Origin: a virus
Virus record (IMG/VR): IMGVR_UViG_3300012001_000002
Span: 1-42,221 of that record
Reading direction: 5' to 3' (one strand)
DNA: 42,221 nucleotides
In this document: one piece after another, positions 11,834-21,157 of the stretch
Layout of the letters: every line of letters starts with the position of its first letter
Numbering within the stretch: position 1 is the first letter of the stretch
Notes under the pieces: generated by a model
The model's input: the letters and a program-made list of their open reading frames with translations, nothing else
Databases searched by the model: none
Told to the model about the DNA's origin: nothing
Translations under genes and position numbers: made by a program

Positions 11834-12034
11834 TCACTCGAACGGCTCATCGTACTTGATGCGTGGATAGCGGCGATGCTGGGGTTGGGCGGGGAGTACG
11901 ACCACGGCCGCCTGCCGAGCCTGAAGCCGCGCCAGAAGCTGGAGCAGGGTGGCCCTCATGCTCACAATGCCGTCCACGTCAGGGAGAGGCGGAGGGGAGG
12001 GTGGGGAAGTTGTGTCGGTCACAATTGCGGACAC
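11834..12034 (-). CDS. First gene of the leftward unit, hypothetical
   Basis: A 66-residue protein with GTG 12034 preceded by GGAGGAGGAGTA. Pro-rich N-terminus (TSPPSPPPLPDVDG), a helix (MRATLLQLLARLQARQAAVV) and a basic/acidic tail. If the promoter-like element at 12031-12059 is used, its -10 overlaps this GTG and the real start would be the internal ATG at 11959. Function unknown. Confidence 0.55.
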   Translation of the reverse strand: MSAIVTDTTSPPSPPPLPDVDGIVSMRATLLQLLARLQARQAAVVVLPAQPQHRRYPRIKYDEPFE

Positions 12035-12059
12035 TACTCCTCCTCCGCGCCGGCGTCAA
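12031..12059 (-). promoter_or_regulatory. Leftward promoter-like element P2
   Basis: TTGACG (12059-12054), 17 bases, TAGTGT (12036-12031): the same boxes and spacing as the element at 12142-12170. It overlaps the strong ribosome site and GTG of the first leftward gene, so one of the two signals may be fortuitous. Confidence 0.4.
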
Positions 12060-12068
12060 CCCCCGGGC

Positions 12069-12106
12069 AAAAGAAGAACCCCCGGTGGGTCAAGCACCAG
12101 GGGTTC
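12069..12106 (-). terminator. Leftward hairpin plus T tract: attenuator or insulator
   Basis: The minus strand reads GAACCCC ... GGGGTTC (12106-12076), with inner GGTG/CACC pairing, followed at once by TTCTTTT (12075-12069). This is a standard intrinsic terminator acting leftward. It lies downstream of promoter 12142-12170 and before the first leftward gene, so it could attenuate early transcription or block antisense transcription from the right. Confidence 0.65.
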
Positions 12107-12141
12107 ACGCCAGTCTCGTGTGACCAACACCAGCAGGGCGA

Positions 12142-12170
12142 ACACTAACACCATGTCAACTCCACGTCAA
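12142..12170 (-). promoter_or_regulatory. Leftward promoter P1 with doubled TTGAC
   Basis: TTGACG (12170-12165), 17 bases, TAGTGT (12147-12142), with an inner TTGACA (12159-12154) exactly as in the promoter at 10100-10128. Likely the main early promoter. The rest of the divergent gap (12035-12193) shows no clear rightward promoter. Confidence 0.65.
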
Positions 12171-12193
12171 GAGGTCGTACACTCACGCTTGGA

Positions 12194-13954
12194 ATGCGCG
12201 CCTCCACCGCCAGGCAGATCGCGAGCGCCGGACTGCTGTTCGATACCGTTGTCGAGCACCCCGAGCTCAAGGCCCCACCCTCGCTCACCACCGCCAAACC
12301 CTGGGTCTCGGGCCACTCCCTCGCCTCCGCCGCGCACCAGCTGCCCGCCATCATCAGGTACCGGGACAAGACCGCCGAGGACCTCATGCGCACCGTCCCT
12401 CGCCGCATCCCGCAGATGCTCCGGCAGTATTGGGGCTGGGATCCAATGCCCTACCAGATCCGCGACATCGAGACAATGTTCGGCATCAAGCACGAGCTCG
12501 TGGAGGATCGCTACACCGCCACCGGGACCTCCCCCACCGCCGGCCGGATGTGCCGGCTGCGGGCCACCGAGCACGGCAAGAGCAGCCTTGGCAACTACGC
12601 CTTCCCCATCCTCTCGCTGGCCGAGAACCCCAACGGGGCCCATGGCATCGTCTGCGTCAACGATGATGAGGCGGGGTCCTGGCTCTACAACATCCAGGTC
12701 TTCCTGGAGGGCAACGACGAGTTCATCAGGGACTACCCGTGGTGCGCCAAACCCCCCCGTGCCTCGGGCAAGAAGTGGGGCGCGCACGAGATCTGGGTGG
12801 TGGGGCGCGATGATCGCGGCAACCGCAACGCCAGTGTGATCGCCGCCGGCTACCGCAACGGGATGCTCAAGTCCCGCCGTTTCAAAGGGGTGTTCGACGA
12901 CCTCGAGGGGCTGGGGTCGGTGTCCGAGGCGGAGCGCGACAAGCTCTGGCGCAAGGCCACCCAGGAGCTCTGGCGCACCATGGAGTCGCCCGCCCTCCAC
13001 CCCCGCCCGCTGCAGCTCTGGCAGGGCACCCCCTTCGATGTCGACTCGTTCTATTTCAAGCTCGAGGAGAACACCGACATCATCGTCGACCGCCTGCCCT
13101 ACAAATACCCCGAGGACTGGCCCGAGGTGCACAACCGCGGCAAGTATGTGTGGCCGCTGCAGAAGGACAAGATCTCGGAGTTCCGCCGCACCAGGGACCC
13201 CATGATCTTCTCCATCGCCATGCAGCTGGACCCCACCGGCGGCAACCCCGACGCCTGGGGCACCCGCGACATCATCCGCCTCGCCCACCGGCTTACGTCC
13301 GAGGCCATGCCCACCGGCACCAAGATCACCGCCAACCTCGACCCCGCCTCCGGTTCGCGGGTCCGGGGCGCCGACTACGCCGGCATCAGTGTCACCCGCG
13401 TCAGCTGGCCGGAGGGCGCCGAGCTTCCTGATGGCGAGGTGCTCTATGCAGAGAGATTCCGCCAGGGGCTGTATGAGCAGTGCGACCGCCTTGCATACTT
13501 ATGCGCCTGGTACAAGTGCCCCGCCATCATCGAGGGCAACGGCGCGCAGCGATACACCTACGAGCAGGTGATGCGCGACCGCCACCCCGAGGTCAAACTG
13601 GTCTACTTCTACTCCACCCAGGAGAAGATCATGGACAGCAAGCTGGGGATGTCGGTGATCAAGACGCTGATCCGCATGGGCCACCTGCGCACCATCGAAC
13701 CGCTGGGACAGGACACTGATCCGGGTATGATGGCCTTCCGGGCGGAGGTCCGCGACCTTGGTACTTCACGCAACGATCACATCTGCAAGTCGGTGTGGTT
13801 CGCCATCCGGCACATGTACGAGGGTGGCAAGACCCGCTCGCCGGCCGGCAGGGTGAGAAGCTCTGGCCCCAGGGCTTCGTTCTACGGCCACCCCGGGGCG
13901 CTGCGCACCACCGTGGACCTGCGCGATGTCCGTCGCCGGATGGGCGTGGAGTGA
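12194..13954 (+). CDS. terL: Terminase large subunit
   Basis: A 586-residue packaging motor. The N-terminal ATPase domain has a Walker A-like RATEHGKSS (123-131) and FDDLEG (234-239) at the Walker B/coupling position. The C-terminal nuclease domain has NLDPASGS (Asp 383), a strand with IIEGNGAQ (Glu 447) and LGTSRNDHICKSVWFAI (a third acid), the three metal-binding acids of the RNase H-like fold. It cuts and pumps phage DNA into proheads. The start ATG 12194 has no good ribosome site. No small-subunit gene was recognised beside it. Confidence 0.88.
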   Translation: MRASTARQIASAGLLFDTVVEHPELKAPPSLTTAKPWVSGHSLASAAHQLPAIIRYRDKTAEDLMRTVPRRIPQMLRQYWGWDPMPYQIRDIETMFGIKHELVEDRYTATGTSPTAGRMCRLRATEHGKSSLGNYAFPILSLAENPNGAHGIVCVNDDEAGSWLYNIQVFLEGNDEFIRDYPWCAKPPRASGKKWGAHEIWVVGRDDRGNRNASVIAAGYRNGMLKSRRFKGVFDDLEGLGSVSEAERDKLWRKATQELWRTMESPALHPRPLQLWQGTPFDVDSFYFKLEENTDIIVDRLPYKYPEDWPEVHNRGKYVWPLQKDKISEFRRTRDPMIFSIAMQLDPTGGNPDAWGTRDIIRLAHRLTSEAMPTGTKITANLDPASGSRVRGADYAGISVTRVSWPEGAELPDGEVLYAERFRQGLYEQCDRLAYLCAWYKCPAIIEGNGAQRYTYEQVMRDRHPEVKLVYFYSTQEKIMDSKLGMSVIKTLIRMGHLRTIEPLGQDTDPGMMAFRAEVRDLGTSRNDHICKSVWFAIRHMYEGGKTRSPAGRVRSSGPRASFYGHPGALRTTVDLRDVRRRMGVE

Positions 13955-13958
13955 ACAC

Positions 13959-14204
13959 ATGAGCGTGCGTGAGGCGGTGCTGGCGTACCAAGAGCAGGCC
14001 CGCATCACCACCCTGGTCGGGCAACTGGCGGAGGTCAACCCCCTGGTGTTGCCGGTCTATGACGACTCCCGGCAGCGCCTCGCCGACGCCAATGCCAACA
14101 TCCACCGTGAGCGACAGGCTGAGCGCGATCGCCTCACCCGGGCCGCCGCCGACCGCGATCGCATGGACTCAGCCGCCGCCGACCTGCTGGGCCTGCTCTC
14201 CTGA
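13959..14204 (+). CDS. Small coiled-coil protein between terminase and portal
   Basis: An 81-residue helical protein (MSVREAVLAYQEQARITTLV) with a heptad-like, highly charged second half (NIHRERQAERDRLTRAAADR). GGAG lies seven bases before ATG 13959. Its stop overlaps the portal start (TGATG). Possibly a portal or terminase partner; function unknown. Confidence 0.7.
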   Translation: MSVREAVLAYQEQARITTLVGQLAEVNPLVLPVYDDSRQRLADANANIHRERQAERDRLTRAAADRDRMDSAAADLLGLLS

Positions 14205-16174
14205 TGGCGCTGTCTGTACGTGAACCCCCGGTCTACAACTTCCGCCGTCGGCCCGTGCTCAGCGCCGAGGAGATTCAGGAGCTCGCCACCAGGCGGCTCC
14301 AGGAGAACGAGGCGCGCAACAAGGCTTACGAGAAGTACCTCGGCTACTACCTCGGCCCCGACCGCGCTAATGGGGGGTCAGCCAACATCACCAAGAACGC
14401 GGACTCCAAGGGCCGGCCCCTGCTCAGGGACATCGGCTCCTCGACGATGGCCAGCCACCGCCACTTCGCCAACCTGATCTCCCCGATCATCGATGACTAC
14501 CAGGCCATCCTCGGACGCCGTCCTCGCGTCCGCGTCCCGCCCGCCGACCCCGCCGCCGACGCCGCCCTGGTGCAGGCCGAGAAGCTCACGCACTGGTCCG
14601 AGTCGACCATGGACCTCTCGCGGATGGACTTCCAGCAGGCCGAGGCCGGCTTCTACCTGCCCTGCCTGGGGGACACTGTCTACCTCCTCGAGGTCGCTGT
14701 GGGCCATGACGACAAGCAGGGCAACCGGGTGGCCATCAGCGCGATGTCACCGTACTTCTGCCACCCCGGTTTCATGCGCGGCTTCCGTCGCTTCGAGCTC
14801 TACGACCTGGTGATCGCCTACTACGCCGATCCCGAAACCTTAAAGCGCGACTACGGCTACGACCCGACCTCCGACGACCAGGAGAATTTCCTGATGGTCA
14901 CGTACATCTCACCGTGGCAGCGTACCGTGCTGGTGGGCAAGGAGACGCTCCACAGCATGACCGTCAACGACTCAAAAGATCCCTATGATCTCGGCTTCTG
15001 TGCCGCCGAGTGGGTGTTCAACAAGGTGGTCGGCACCGGCACCCCGGCGCAGTTCGCCAACAGCGAGATCGCCACCGTCACCGAGGCGCAGGACTTCCAC
15101 AACTGGGCCCGCGGGGTCGGCGCCGACGGCCTGGTCTACGCCACCTACCCGATCATCCACCTCAAGAAAATCCTCACCTTCCAGGAGGATCAGCTGACGG
15201 TCGGACCGGGAGAGACGGTGACCTCCGAGGATGGTGAGGTCCAGATCGCCGGCATGGCCGCCAACCCCAAGCCCGCCATGGAGATGGCCGACGATGCCAA
15301 AAAGGACGTGCTCTCCGGGAGTGGCACCACCTCGGTGCGCATCGAGGGTGAGCAGCACTCCAGCATCCAGACCGGGCGCAGCCTGCACGCCGCACAGGGC
15401 CCGCAGGCCACCCGTATCGACCTCCGCCAGGCCCAGCTCGGGGCAGCCCTGGAGCGGACGTTCGCCAAGGCGCTGGAGATGCAGGAGCGCGGACCCCACC
15501 TGGGTAAGCCTTTCGAGATGCAGGGGCGGGTACACGGCAAGACCTTCCGCGAGGAGTTCGATCCCAAGGTGGACATCGACGGGTACTACCGGGTGGCCGT
15601 GACGTGGGACCAGATGATCGGCCAGAACCAGCAGCAGAGGGTGCAGGCCGCCTCGCAGGGCAAGCAATTCGGGCTCTGGGACGACCTCCACGCGATGGAC
15701 CTCGCAGGGGTTGAGGACCCCATCGGAATGCGCAAACGGCTTGAACAGATGCACGCCTGGGAGCAGGCCAACGCACCGCAGGATCCGGGCCAGGGAGGCG
15801 GTAAGCCCCCTGGCGCCGGTGCCCCGCCAGGGCCGCAGGGAGGTCCCCCCGGAGGGGGACCCCCCCAGCGCCAGGCGATGCCCTTCCGTCCCTCCGCGCA
15901 GGCCGGCGGGGGGATCCCCTCGGGGGTGCCGCAGGGCGTCAGCATCGATGCGGTCCAGACCGCGCTCCATGTGGTGGGGTCCAAGCTCAAGGGAACCGTG
16001 TTCGCCTCTGGGGAGCTGGCGCAGATCGGGCAGTCGGTGAAGCCGCTCCTGTTCGTCAGCAGCCTGGGTGACCAGAAATGGGTGCAGCAGGCGCTCCAGC
16101 CGCTGGCCCCCGGGGTCAAGGTGATGTACGCGACCGAGGAGGCCATGCCCTCGGACAAGGTCAGGGTGGCGTAA
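14204..16174 (+). CDS. Portal protein
   Basis: A 656-residue protein directly after terminase, in the usual portal position. The N-terminal part (ATRRLQENEARNKAYEKYLG) resembles the start of portal wing domains, with HRHFANLISPIIDDYQAILG following. A long mixed domain comes next, then a Gly/Pro-rich linker (about 525-565) and a compact C-terminal domain (KLKGTVFASGELAQIGQSVK). Portals form the dodecameric DNA channel at one capsid vertex. Assigned from length, order and general fold features. Confidence 0.72.
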   Translation: MALSVREPPVYNFRRRPVLSAEEIQELATRRLQENEARNKAYEKYLGYYLGPDRANGGSANITKNADSKGRPLLRDIGSSTMASHRHFANLISPIIDDYQAILGRRPRVRVPPADPAADAALVQAEKLTHWSESTMDLSRMDFQQAEAGFYLPCLGDTVYLLEVAVGHDDKQGNRVAISAMSPYFCHPGFMRGFRRFELYDLVIAYYADPETLKRDYGYDPTSDDQENFLMVTYISPWQRTVLVGKETLHSMTVNDSKDPYDLGFCAAEWVFNKVVGTGTPAQFANSEIATVTEAQDFHNWARGVGADGLVYATYPIIHLKKILTFQEDQLTVGPGETVTSEDGEVQIAGMAANPKPAMEMADDAKKDVLSGSGTTSVRIEGEQHSSIQTGRSLHAAQGPQATRIDLRQAQLGAALERTFAKALEMQERGPHLGKPFEMQGRVHGKTFREEFDPKVDIDGYYRVAVTWDQMIGQNQQQRVQAASQGKQFGLWDDLHAMDLAGVEDPIGMRKRLEQMHAWEQANAPQDPGQGGGKPPGAGAPPGPQGGPPGGGPPQRQAMPFRPSAQAGGGIPSGVPQGVSIDAVQTALHVVGSKLKGTVFASGELAQIGQSVKPLLFVSSLGDQKWVQQALQPLAPGVKVMYATEEAMPSDKVRVA

Positions 16175-19100
16175 TTGCCAAGGATTGCCGACGCGGTGGG
16201 CGGGATCCAGGACGGCGGCGCGGGCGCTGAGGCGGCCGACGTGATGCATAGCTCAGACCCCGGCTCGCCAGCTCAGATGAGGGGCGATATGAAGCGCTCC
16301 ACCGGCGGGCCCAGGCGGGGGATTGAGGCCGCCCGCGGCAAGGTCGGGGTCGCCCCGGAGCGGCGACAGCAGGACCAGGGCGCCCCCCAGGACCCAAAAC
16401 AGGAGGCCCAGGACGAGTTCGCCGGTGGTCGGCCGGACTCCATCGCCCAGACCCTCCACCCGCAGTTGTCCGGCCAGGGGATCGGTATGGACGGAGCGGT
16501 GCGCAGGCGCACCAATCCACTGATGCCGCTCGACACCCTGATGGCCGAGCCGAAGAATATGTGGCTGCTCGCCCACCACGTCGGCTCGGCATGGAACGCG
16601 CTGGTCGGCGGGGGTGCGGGATCGTCCGAGGCGCTGGGGCAGGACTGGGCTCACCTGCCGGAGTGGAAGCGCCTGGCGCTGCGGGGAATGACCGGTGGTG
16701 GGAACAACCAGAGCACACCATGGATGTTGGAGCACGTGATGCCCGCCCTGCTCAACATCGGCGCCAACGCCTCAATGCCGACCTTCGCGCTCTCCATGGC
16801 TGGTGATGCGCCCACCGACATGAGCAAGATCCCAGGCTACCTGTCGGGCGTTAGCGGTATCGCGGGCCTGTTCTCTGACTTCAAGGAGGGGCCAAAGATC
16901 GGTGAGCTCGGCTGGGACGGCAAACTGCTATGGCACACCACACAGGCGGCGATGACGGCGTCCATGCTCCGGCTCCACGTCGCGCCCGCGAAGATCTTCG
17001 GCGCCGCCGGCTTCGGCGAAGGCATGAGCAAGGCGTTCTCCGAGCTGGAGGGCAAGGTCAAGCCACCGATGGGCGTGGCCCCTCCTGAAGATGTTAAAAA
17101 TCTTGCCGGCAGCTCACCCTACCTCGCGTACGCGCTCGACCAGTTCAAGCAGGCCCCGTCGGAGCGGGTCCTGGCGCGCGCCGCCGCCGCCGCCGAGGTT
17201 GGCAAGGCCGATGCCCTGGCGCAGTCCCACGGCTTCAATGACATTCTCCACTTCACCGAGCAGCGCACCGCGGCAGCCGGGGCCGACGCAATCGCGCGGC
17301 CCAGGATCAACCCCGAGCAACTGGCCGCCGACCACCAGGCCAGCCTCGCCGGTGATGTCCCCGAGGACCCCCAGCTGCTGCGCCGGCAGAAGGCCGAGCT
17401 CTCCAAGGCCACCGCCGAGATGGATACCTTCAACCGGGTGCAGGGGGCGCACGGCTCGATTGCCGCCATCGCCCCCGCCGACCTGGCCGAGCTGGACAAG
17501 GCCAACACGATCCCCAAAGACAGCGACACCGCGCGCCCGCGCTTCGATACGTCGCTGCTGTACGGGCAGAAGCCGGCCGACCCCGCCGCTGCCCGGCTGT
17601 GGGAGAACCGTCAGGCCGATTACTTCCAGCAGTGGAAGAAGTACCTCGGCGTCAAGGGGCTCAAGCCCGACCAGCTTCGCGCGTCGATCACCCAGCAGCT
17701 GCAGGGCGAGGTCAAGGGAGCCCGGGCCCGGCTCTGGCAGGACGAGCAGGCCCGTGTCAAGCGGCTCCAGTCCCATCTCGATACCCTGTCCGAGAAGGGC
17801 CCGGCCATCTCCTCGACCGCGGATCTTGCCCAGCAAGCCAACCATGGCGTGCTCACCGACGAGCAGGCATCCTACGTTCAGAAACACTGGAAGGAGCTCG
17901 ACCTGCCCTACGACCTCAAGGCGCGGTTCCCCGATGGGCGCGACATCCCCGACCCCCGCCAGACCATCGGGGCGCTGCCCCAGAACCTGCAGGCCGACGG
18001 GACGCGGGTGCTGGGCACCGCCAACGCGCTGTTCAAACACCTGTACACCGGGCCGTACGGCCACTCCGAGGACCTCATGGGATCGGTCTATCGCTCCCTG
18101 GTGGGCGGGACCCGGGCCACCAAGTTCGTCGGTGACCGCTACGTCAAGCAGATGGCGGGCCTGTTGATCCACTCCGGGGTCAAGGACTACGCCAGGCTCA
18201 CTGACGCAATCGAGGGTGTCCCGGGGGCCTATGACAGCCTCGGTCCGGCGGAGAAGCTGGCGGCGGATATGCACGCGCTGCTGTACGGCCATATCGGCGA
18301 TCAGCACGTCGCCAGCGGACGCTACCAGCCGACCGACCTGATCCCCAACTACCTGCCGCGCGTCGACCGCCGGATCCAGTCGACCGGCTCCCGCCGCGGT
18401 GCCGCGCCCGCCACCGGCGCCTCTGCCGTATCCCCGGGCCGCCTGCCGGGGCATCGCGCGTACACCCTGGAAACCGATGATGGCGGGCAGCTGGTGCGCG
18501 AGCAGCGGTTTGGCACCGTCAGGGAGGCCAATCAGGAGATCAGCCGCCAGCGCTCCACGCTCGCCGAGGACATCCGCAACAAGAACCCCGAGCGGTCTGT
18601 GGCGCAGGTTCAGAACGAAGTCGACCGTTCCCTCCCGCTGAAGGAGACGGACTACCTCAACATCCTCAGCCAAAGCCTCAGCGCGTCGATCAACAAGATC
18701 CATGCCCACCAGGCGGTCGACATTCTCGAGCACACCATCGGGGAGTTCACCCGCAAGGACGGCAGCAAGATCAGCGCCCCGCTGGTGTGGCGCTCACAGG
18801 GGGGTAATGCGGGTGAACTGGGCGGTCAGGTAACCCGCGACGTGCTCTCTCAGTCCCGTGCCAATACCTCAATCAAAGTCCCCGCCGGCTACCGCGCGAT
18901 CGACAATTTCATGCCCGGGGTGTACTTCCACCCCGAGTTCGCGGGGCATGTCGACAAGGCGATCAGGTTCGTCGGTGACAACAAGAAATGGCACGGTGCG
19001 TCCTGGAAGTCGTTTCTCGACACCGAGAACGTGGCGATCCGCAACATCATGTACTCGCCGATGATCCACGCCATCAACGTGGCCCACCGTGCCACCACGC

Positions 19101-21157
19101 TCTCGATCGCTCATCCGGTGTCGATGTTCAGCGCCATCAAGGGCTATCACGGGCTCGACAAGGCGGCGCGCGAGGAGATGTGGATGCAGGCTGAGGTGGA
19201 GGCGATCGAGGGTGGGCTGATGCCGCACGCACCCCACGGCAACGCCTTCACCGAGTTCAACGGCAAGGCGATGGCCGCCACCGGCGACACCGAGTACATG
19301 TCCCCGCCGGGCTCGCTGGACCAGCGCCAGATGTCCCCCTGGCTCAAGGCCAAGGGCGCGGGCTCGCCGATCCGTTTAGGGCAGGAGCTCAGCCACGGCT
19401 ACAGTAGTCTGCAGAGTCACTTCTGGGGACAGGTGCACAACTTCGGCGTCCTCGCCTACCACGTCGAGAAGGACGCCTCCCGGGCGCACGGCCTCGACGA
19501 GGTCAGTTCCCGGCTCTACGCCGCCGATCGGGCCAACATGTGGATGGGTGCGATGAGGCCCGAGCAGTGGTCCTCGCAGATTTCCCGCGATACCGCGCGC
19601 GCCCTGATGTTCGCGCCCAACTGGTGGCGGACATGGATGCGGCTGATGACCGGGCAGTACGACACCATCGGGGTTGGCACCGGCCCGGAGATGAAGCAGC
19701 TGTGGGCCAAGAACGAGATGAAGACCCTGACCGCGTTTTTGGGAGTGCAGAAGGTGTCGGGCAACCTGCTCAACTACATGGGCTCGGGGCACTTCCAGAA
19801 CCAGAACGAGAACGGGGCGCAGGACAAGATCAACATCAGCCGCCTCGCCACCACCCTCAATGGGGCGGGCAAGCACATGTCCGCGAGCGGGCTGCCGGTC
19901 ATCAAGCAGGCCGGCGAGGGGCTGCAGGGGCTGCAGGGGTCCGACCCGCAGACGGGTGGCCAGCTTTACATCGAGAACCCGCTGGGCCGGCAGATGCAAT
20001 CCACTGAGCGGGCAGCCGGGCTGCAGTCCGGGCATCCCGGCTGGCAACCGGCCAATGCCGCGCAGGGCCTCGCCGAGACAGTGGTCGACCGCCTCTCTCC
20101 GCTGGTCGCCGCCATCACGTCGTTTGGCAACATCGATCTCCACCGCACGATCTACGATGGCCAGCTGCGCCATGTCGACCCCCACCTCGGCCTGGGTCCG
20201 AACGCCGGGAGCATCCTGCAGGGCGCCGCGGACCTCACTCCCTTCGGCTATCCGCTGTCCTACAACATTGAGCGTGACCTGTCCCAGGGCAAGGACCCCG
20301 TCGGACCGTGGGGTTCGCACATCCCGAACCTGCTCAGTGAAACGATCAAGAACGTCCCGCTGGGCGCCGAGATGGCCGCGCTGACGGCATTTACCGGGAT
20401 CATCCCCCCGTACATTCAGGCCGAGAAGACGGCTGGGACCAAGCCGGCCGACAACCAGTTGGTGCAATACGGTGAGGCCAAGGCCAAGCATGAGCAACAG
20501 ACTCAGAACCTGTGGGGGCAGTTGATGGCAGGCGCGATCGACCCCGCGACCTGGCTGTCCGAGCACCGCCAGTCGCAGACCAAGTACGACGACATGGTGC
20601 AGAACACATGGGGCCACGGTGGCAATTACGTGACCGGGAACCTCAGCCTGGTGTCGAACTGGGAGAAGACCTACACCGACGCCACCGACAAGGAAACCGG
20701 ACAGCTAGACTACAACCGGCTGGCCACCCTGCAGCAGCAGTACCGCTCCAGCCTCACCCAGGATCAGCGCACGTCGCTTCAGACCGAGCTCCACAAAAAC
20801 GACTTCCAGAACCCCGGCACCAAGATGTACCACGACGCCGTGCAGTCCTACCGCGACTTCCAGGGTGAGGCTTCGAAGACGCTGGGGGTGGATGAGGCGA
20901 CCCTCCATCAGGCCAGCCTCGATTCCTACAAGGCGTCCAAAGATCCCGCCGCCAACGCCGCGTTCACCCAGCAGCACCCGTACATGCGGCAGTACGCGCG
21001 GCTGAAGTCCCAGTGGGAGACGACCAGTTGGGCGGGCCTGCTCTATGGCATGTACTACGACACCAATGCGGTTTCCCGCTGGATCAAGGCGCACGGTGGC
21101 AACAGCGTGATTGACAGGGTGGTGCAGACCAACGCGCAGTCCGAGGGCTTCAAGTAA
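16175..21157 (+). CDS. Giant virion protein (1660 residues), probable ejection/internal protein
   Basis: Starts at TTG immediately after the portal stop; ATG 16244 is an alternative. Mostly helical, with Pro-rich and Gln-rich stretches. DLIPNYLPRVDRR (about 720) and SGNLLNYMGSGHFQNQNENG (about 1200) resemble segments of very large phage virion proteins injected with DNA. I see no phospholipase, transglycosylase or polymerase motif and no tape-measure-like hydrophobic pattern. With the next three genes it forms a 7.6-kb block like the internal-protein block of T7-type phages. Confidence 0.6.
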   Translation: MPRIADAVGGIQDGGAGAEAADVMHSSDPGSPAQMRGDMKRSTGGPRRGIEAARGKVGVAPERRQQDQGAPQDPKQEAQDEFAGGRPDSIAQTLHPQLSGQGIGMDGAVRRRTNPLMPLDTLMAEPKNMWLLAHHVGSAWNALVGGGAGSSEALGQDWAHLPEWKRLALRGMTGGGNNQSTPWMLEHVMPALLNIGANASMPTFALSMAGDAPTDMSKIPGYLSGVSGIAGLFSDFKEGPKIGELGWDGKLLWHTTQAAMTASMLRLHVAPAKIFGAAGFGEGMSKAFSELEGKVKPPMGVAPPEDVKNLAGSSPYLAYALDQFKQAPSERVLARAAAAAEVGKADALAQSHGFNDILHFTEQRTAAAGADAIARPRINPEQLAADHQASLAGDVPEDPQLLRRQKAELSKATAEMDTFNRVQGAHGSIAAIAPADLAELDKANTIPKDSDTARPRFDTSLLYGQKPADPAAARLWENRQADYFQQWKKYLGVKGLKPDQLRASITQQLQGEVKGARARLWQDEQARVKRLQSHLDTLSEKGPAISSTADLAQQANHGVLTDEQASYVQKHWKELDLPYDLKARFPDGRDIPDPRQTIGALPQNLQADGTRVLGTANALFKHLYTGPYGHSEDLMGSVYRSLVGGTRATKFVGDRYVKQMAGLLIHSGVKDYARLTDAIEGVPGAYDSLGPAEKLAADMHALLYGHIGDQHVASGRYQPTDLIPNYLPRVDRRIQSTGSRRGAAPATGASAVSPGRLPGHRAYTLETDDGGQLVREQRFGTVREANQEISRQRSTLAEDIRNKNPERSVAQVQNEVDRSLPLKETDYLNILSQSLSASINKIHAHQAVDILEHTIGEFTRKDGSKISAPLVWRSQGGNAGELGGQVTRDVLSQSRANTSIKVPAGYRAIDNFMPGVYFHPEFAGHVDKAIRFVGDNKKWHGASWKSFLDTENVAIRNIMYSPMIHAINVAHRATTLSIAHPVSMFSAIKGYHGLDKAAREEMWMQAEVEAIEGGLMPHAPHGNAFTEFNGKAMAATGDTEYMSPPGSLDQRQMSPWLKAKGAGSPIRLGQELSHGYSSLQSHFWGQVHNFGVLAYHVEKDASRAHGLDEVSSRLYAADRANMWMGAMRPEQWSSQISRDTARALMFAPNWWRTWMRLMTGQYDTIGVGTGPEMKQLWAKNEMKTLTAFLGVQKVSGNLLNYMGSGHFQNQNENGAQDKINISRLATTLNGAGKHMSASGLPVIKQAGEGLQGLQGSDPQTGGQLYIENPLGRQMQSTERAAGLQSGHPGWQPANAAQGLAETVVDRLSPLVAAITSFGNIDLHRTIYDGQLRHVDPHLGLGPNAGSILQGAADLTPFGYPLSYNIERDLSQGKDPVGPWGSHIPNLLSETIKNVPLGAEMAALTAFTGIIPPYIQAEKTAGTKPADNQLVQYGEAKAKHEQQTQNLWGQLMAGAIDPATWLSEHRQSQTKYDDMVQNTWGHGGNYVTGNLSLVSNWEKTYTDATDKETGQLDYNRLATLQQQYRSSLTQDQRTSLQTELHKNDFQNPGTKMYHDAVQSYRDFQGEASKTLGVDEATLHQASLDSYKASKDPAANAAFTQQHPYMRQYARLKSQWETTSWAGLLYGMYYDTNAVSRWIKAHGGNSVIDRVVQTNAQSEGFK

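Noticed and set aside
354-12148. Long rightward ORFs in the left quarter
   Set aside because: They lie antisense to a compact chain of leftward genes with overlapping starts and stops, and have no recognisable motifs.
13959-14204. Small terminase subunit
   Set aside because: Position and helical nature would allow it, but it lies after terL, is only 81 residues and shows no helix-turn-helix, so I left it unnamed.
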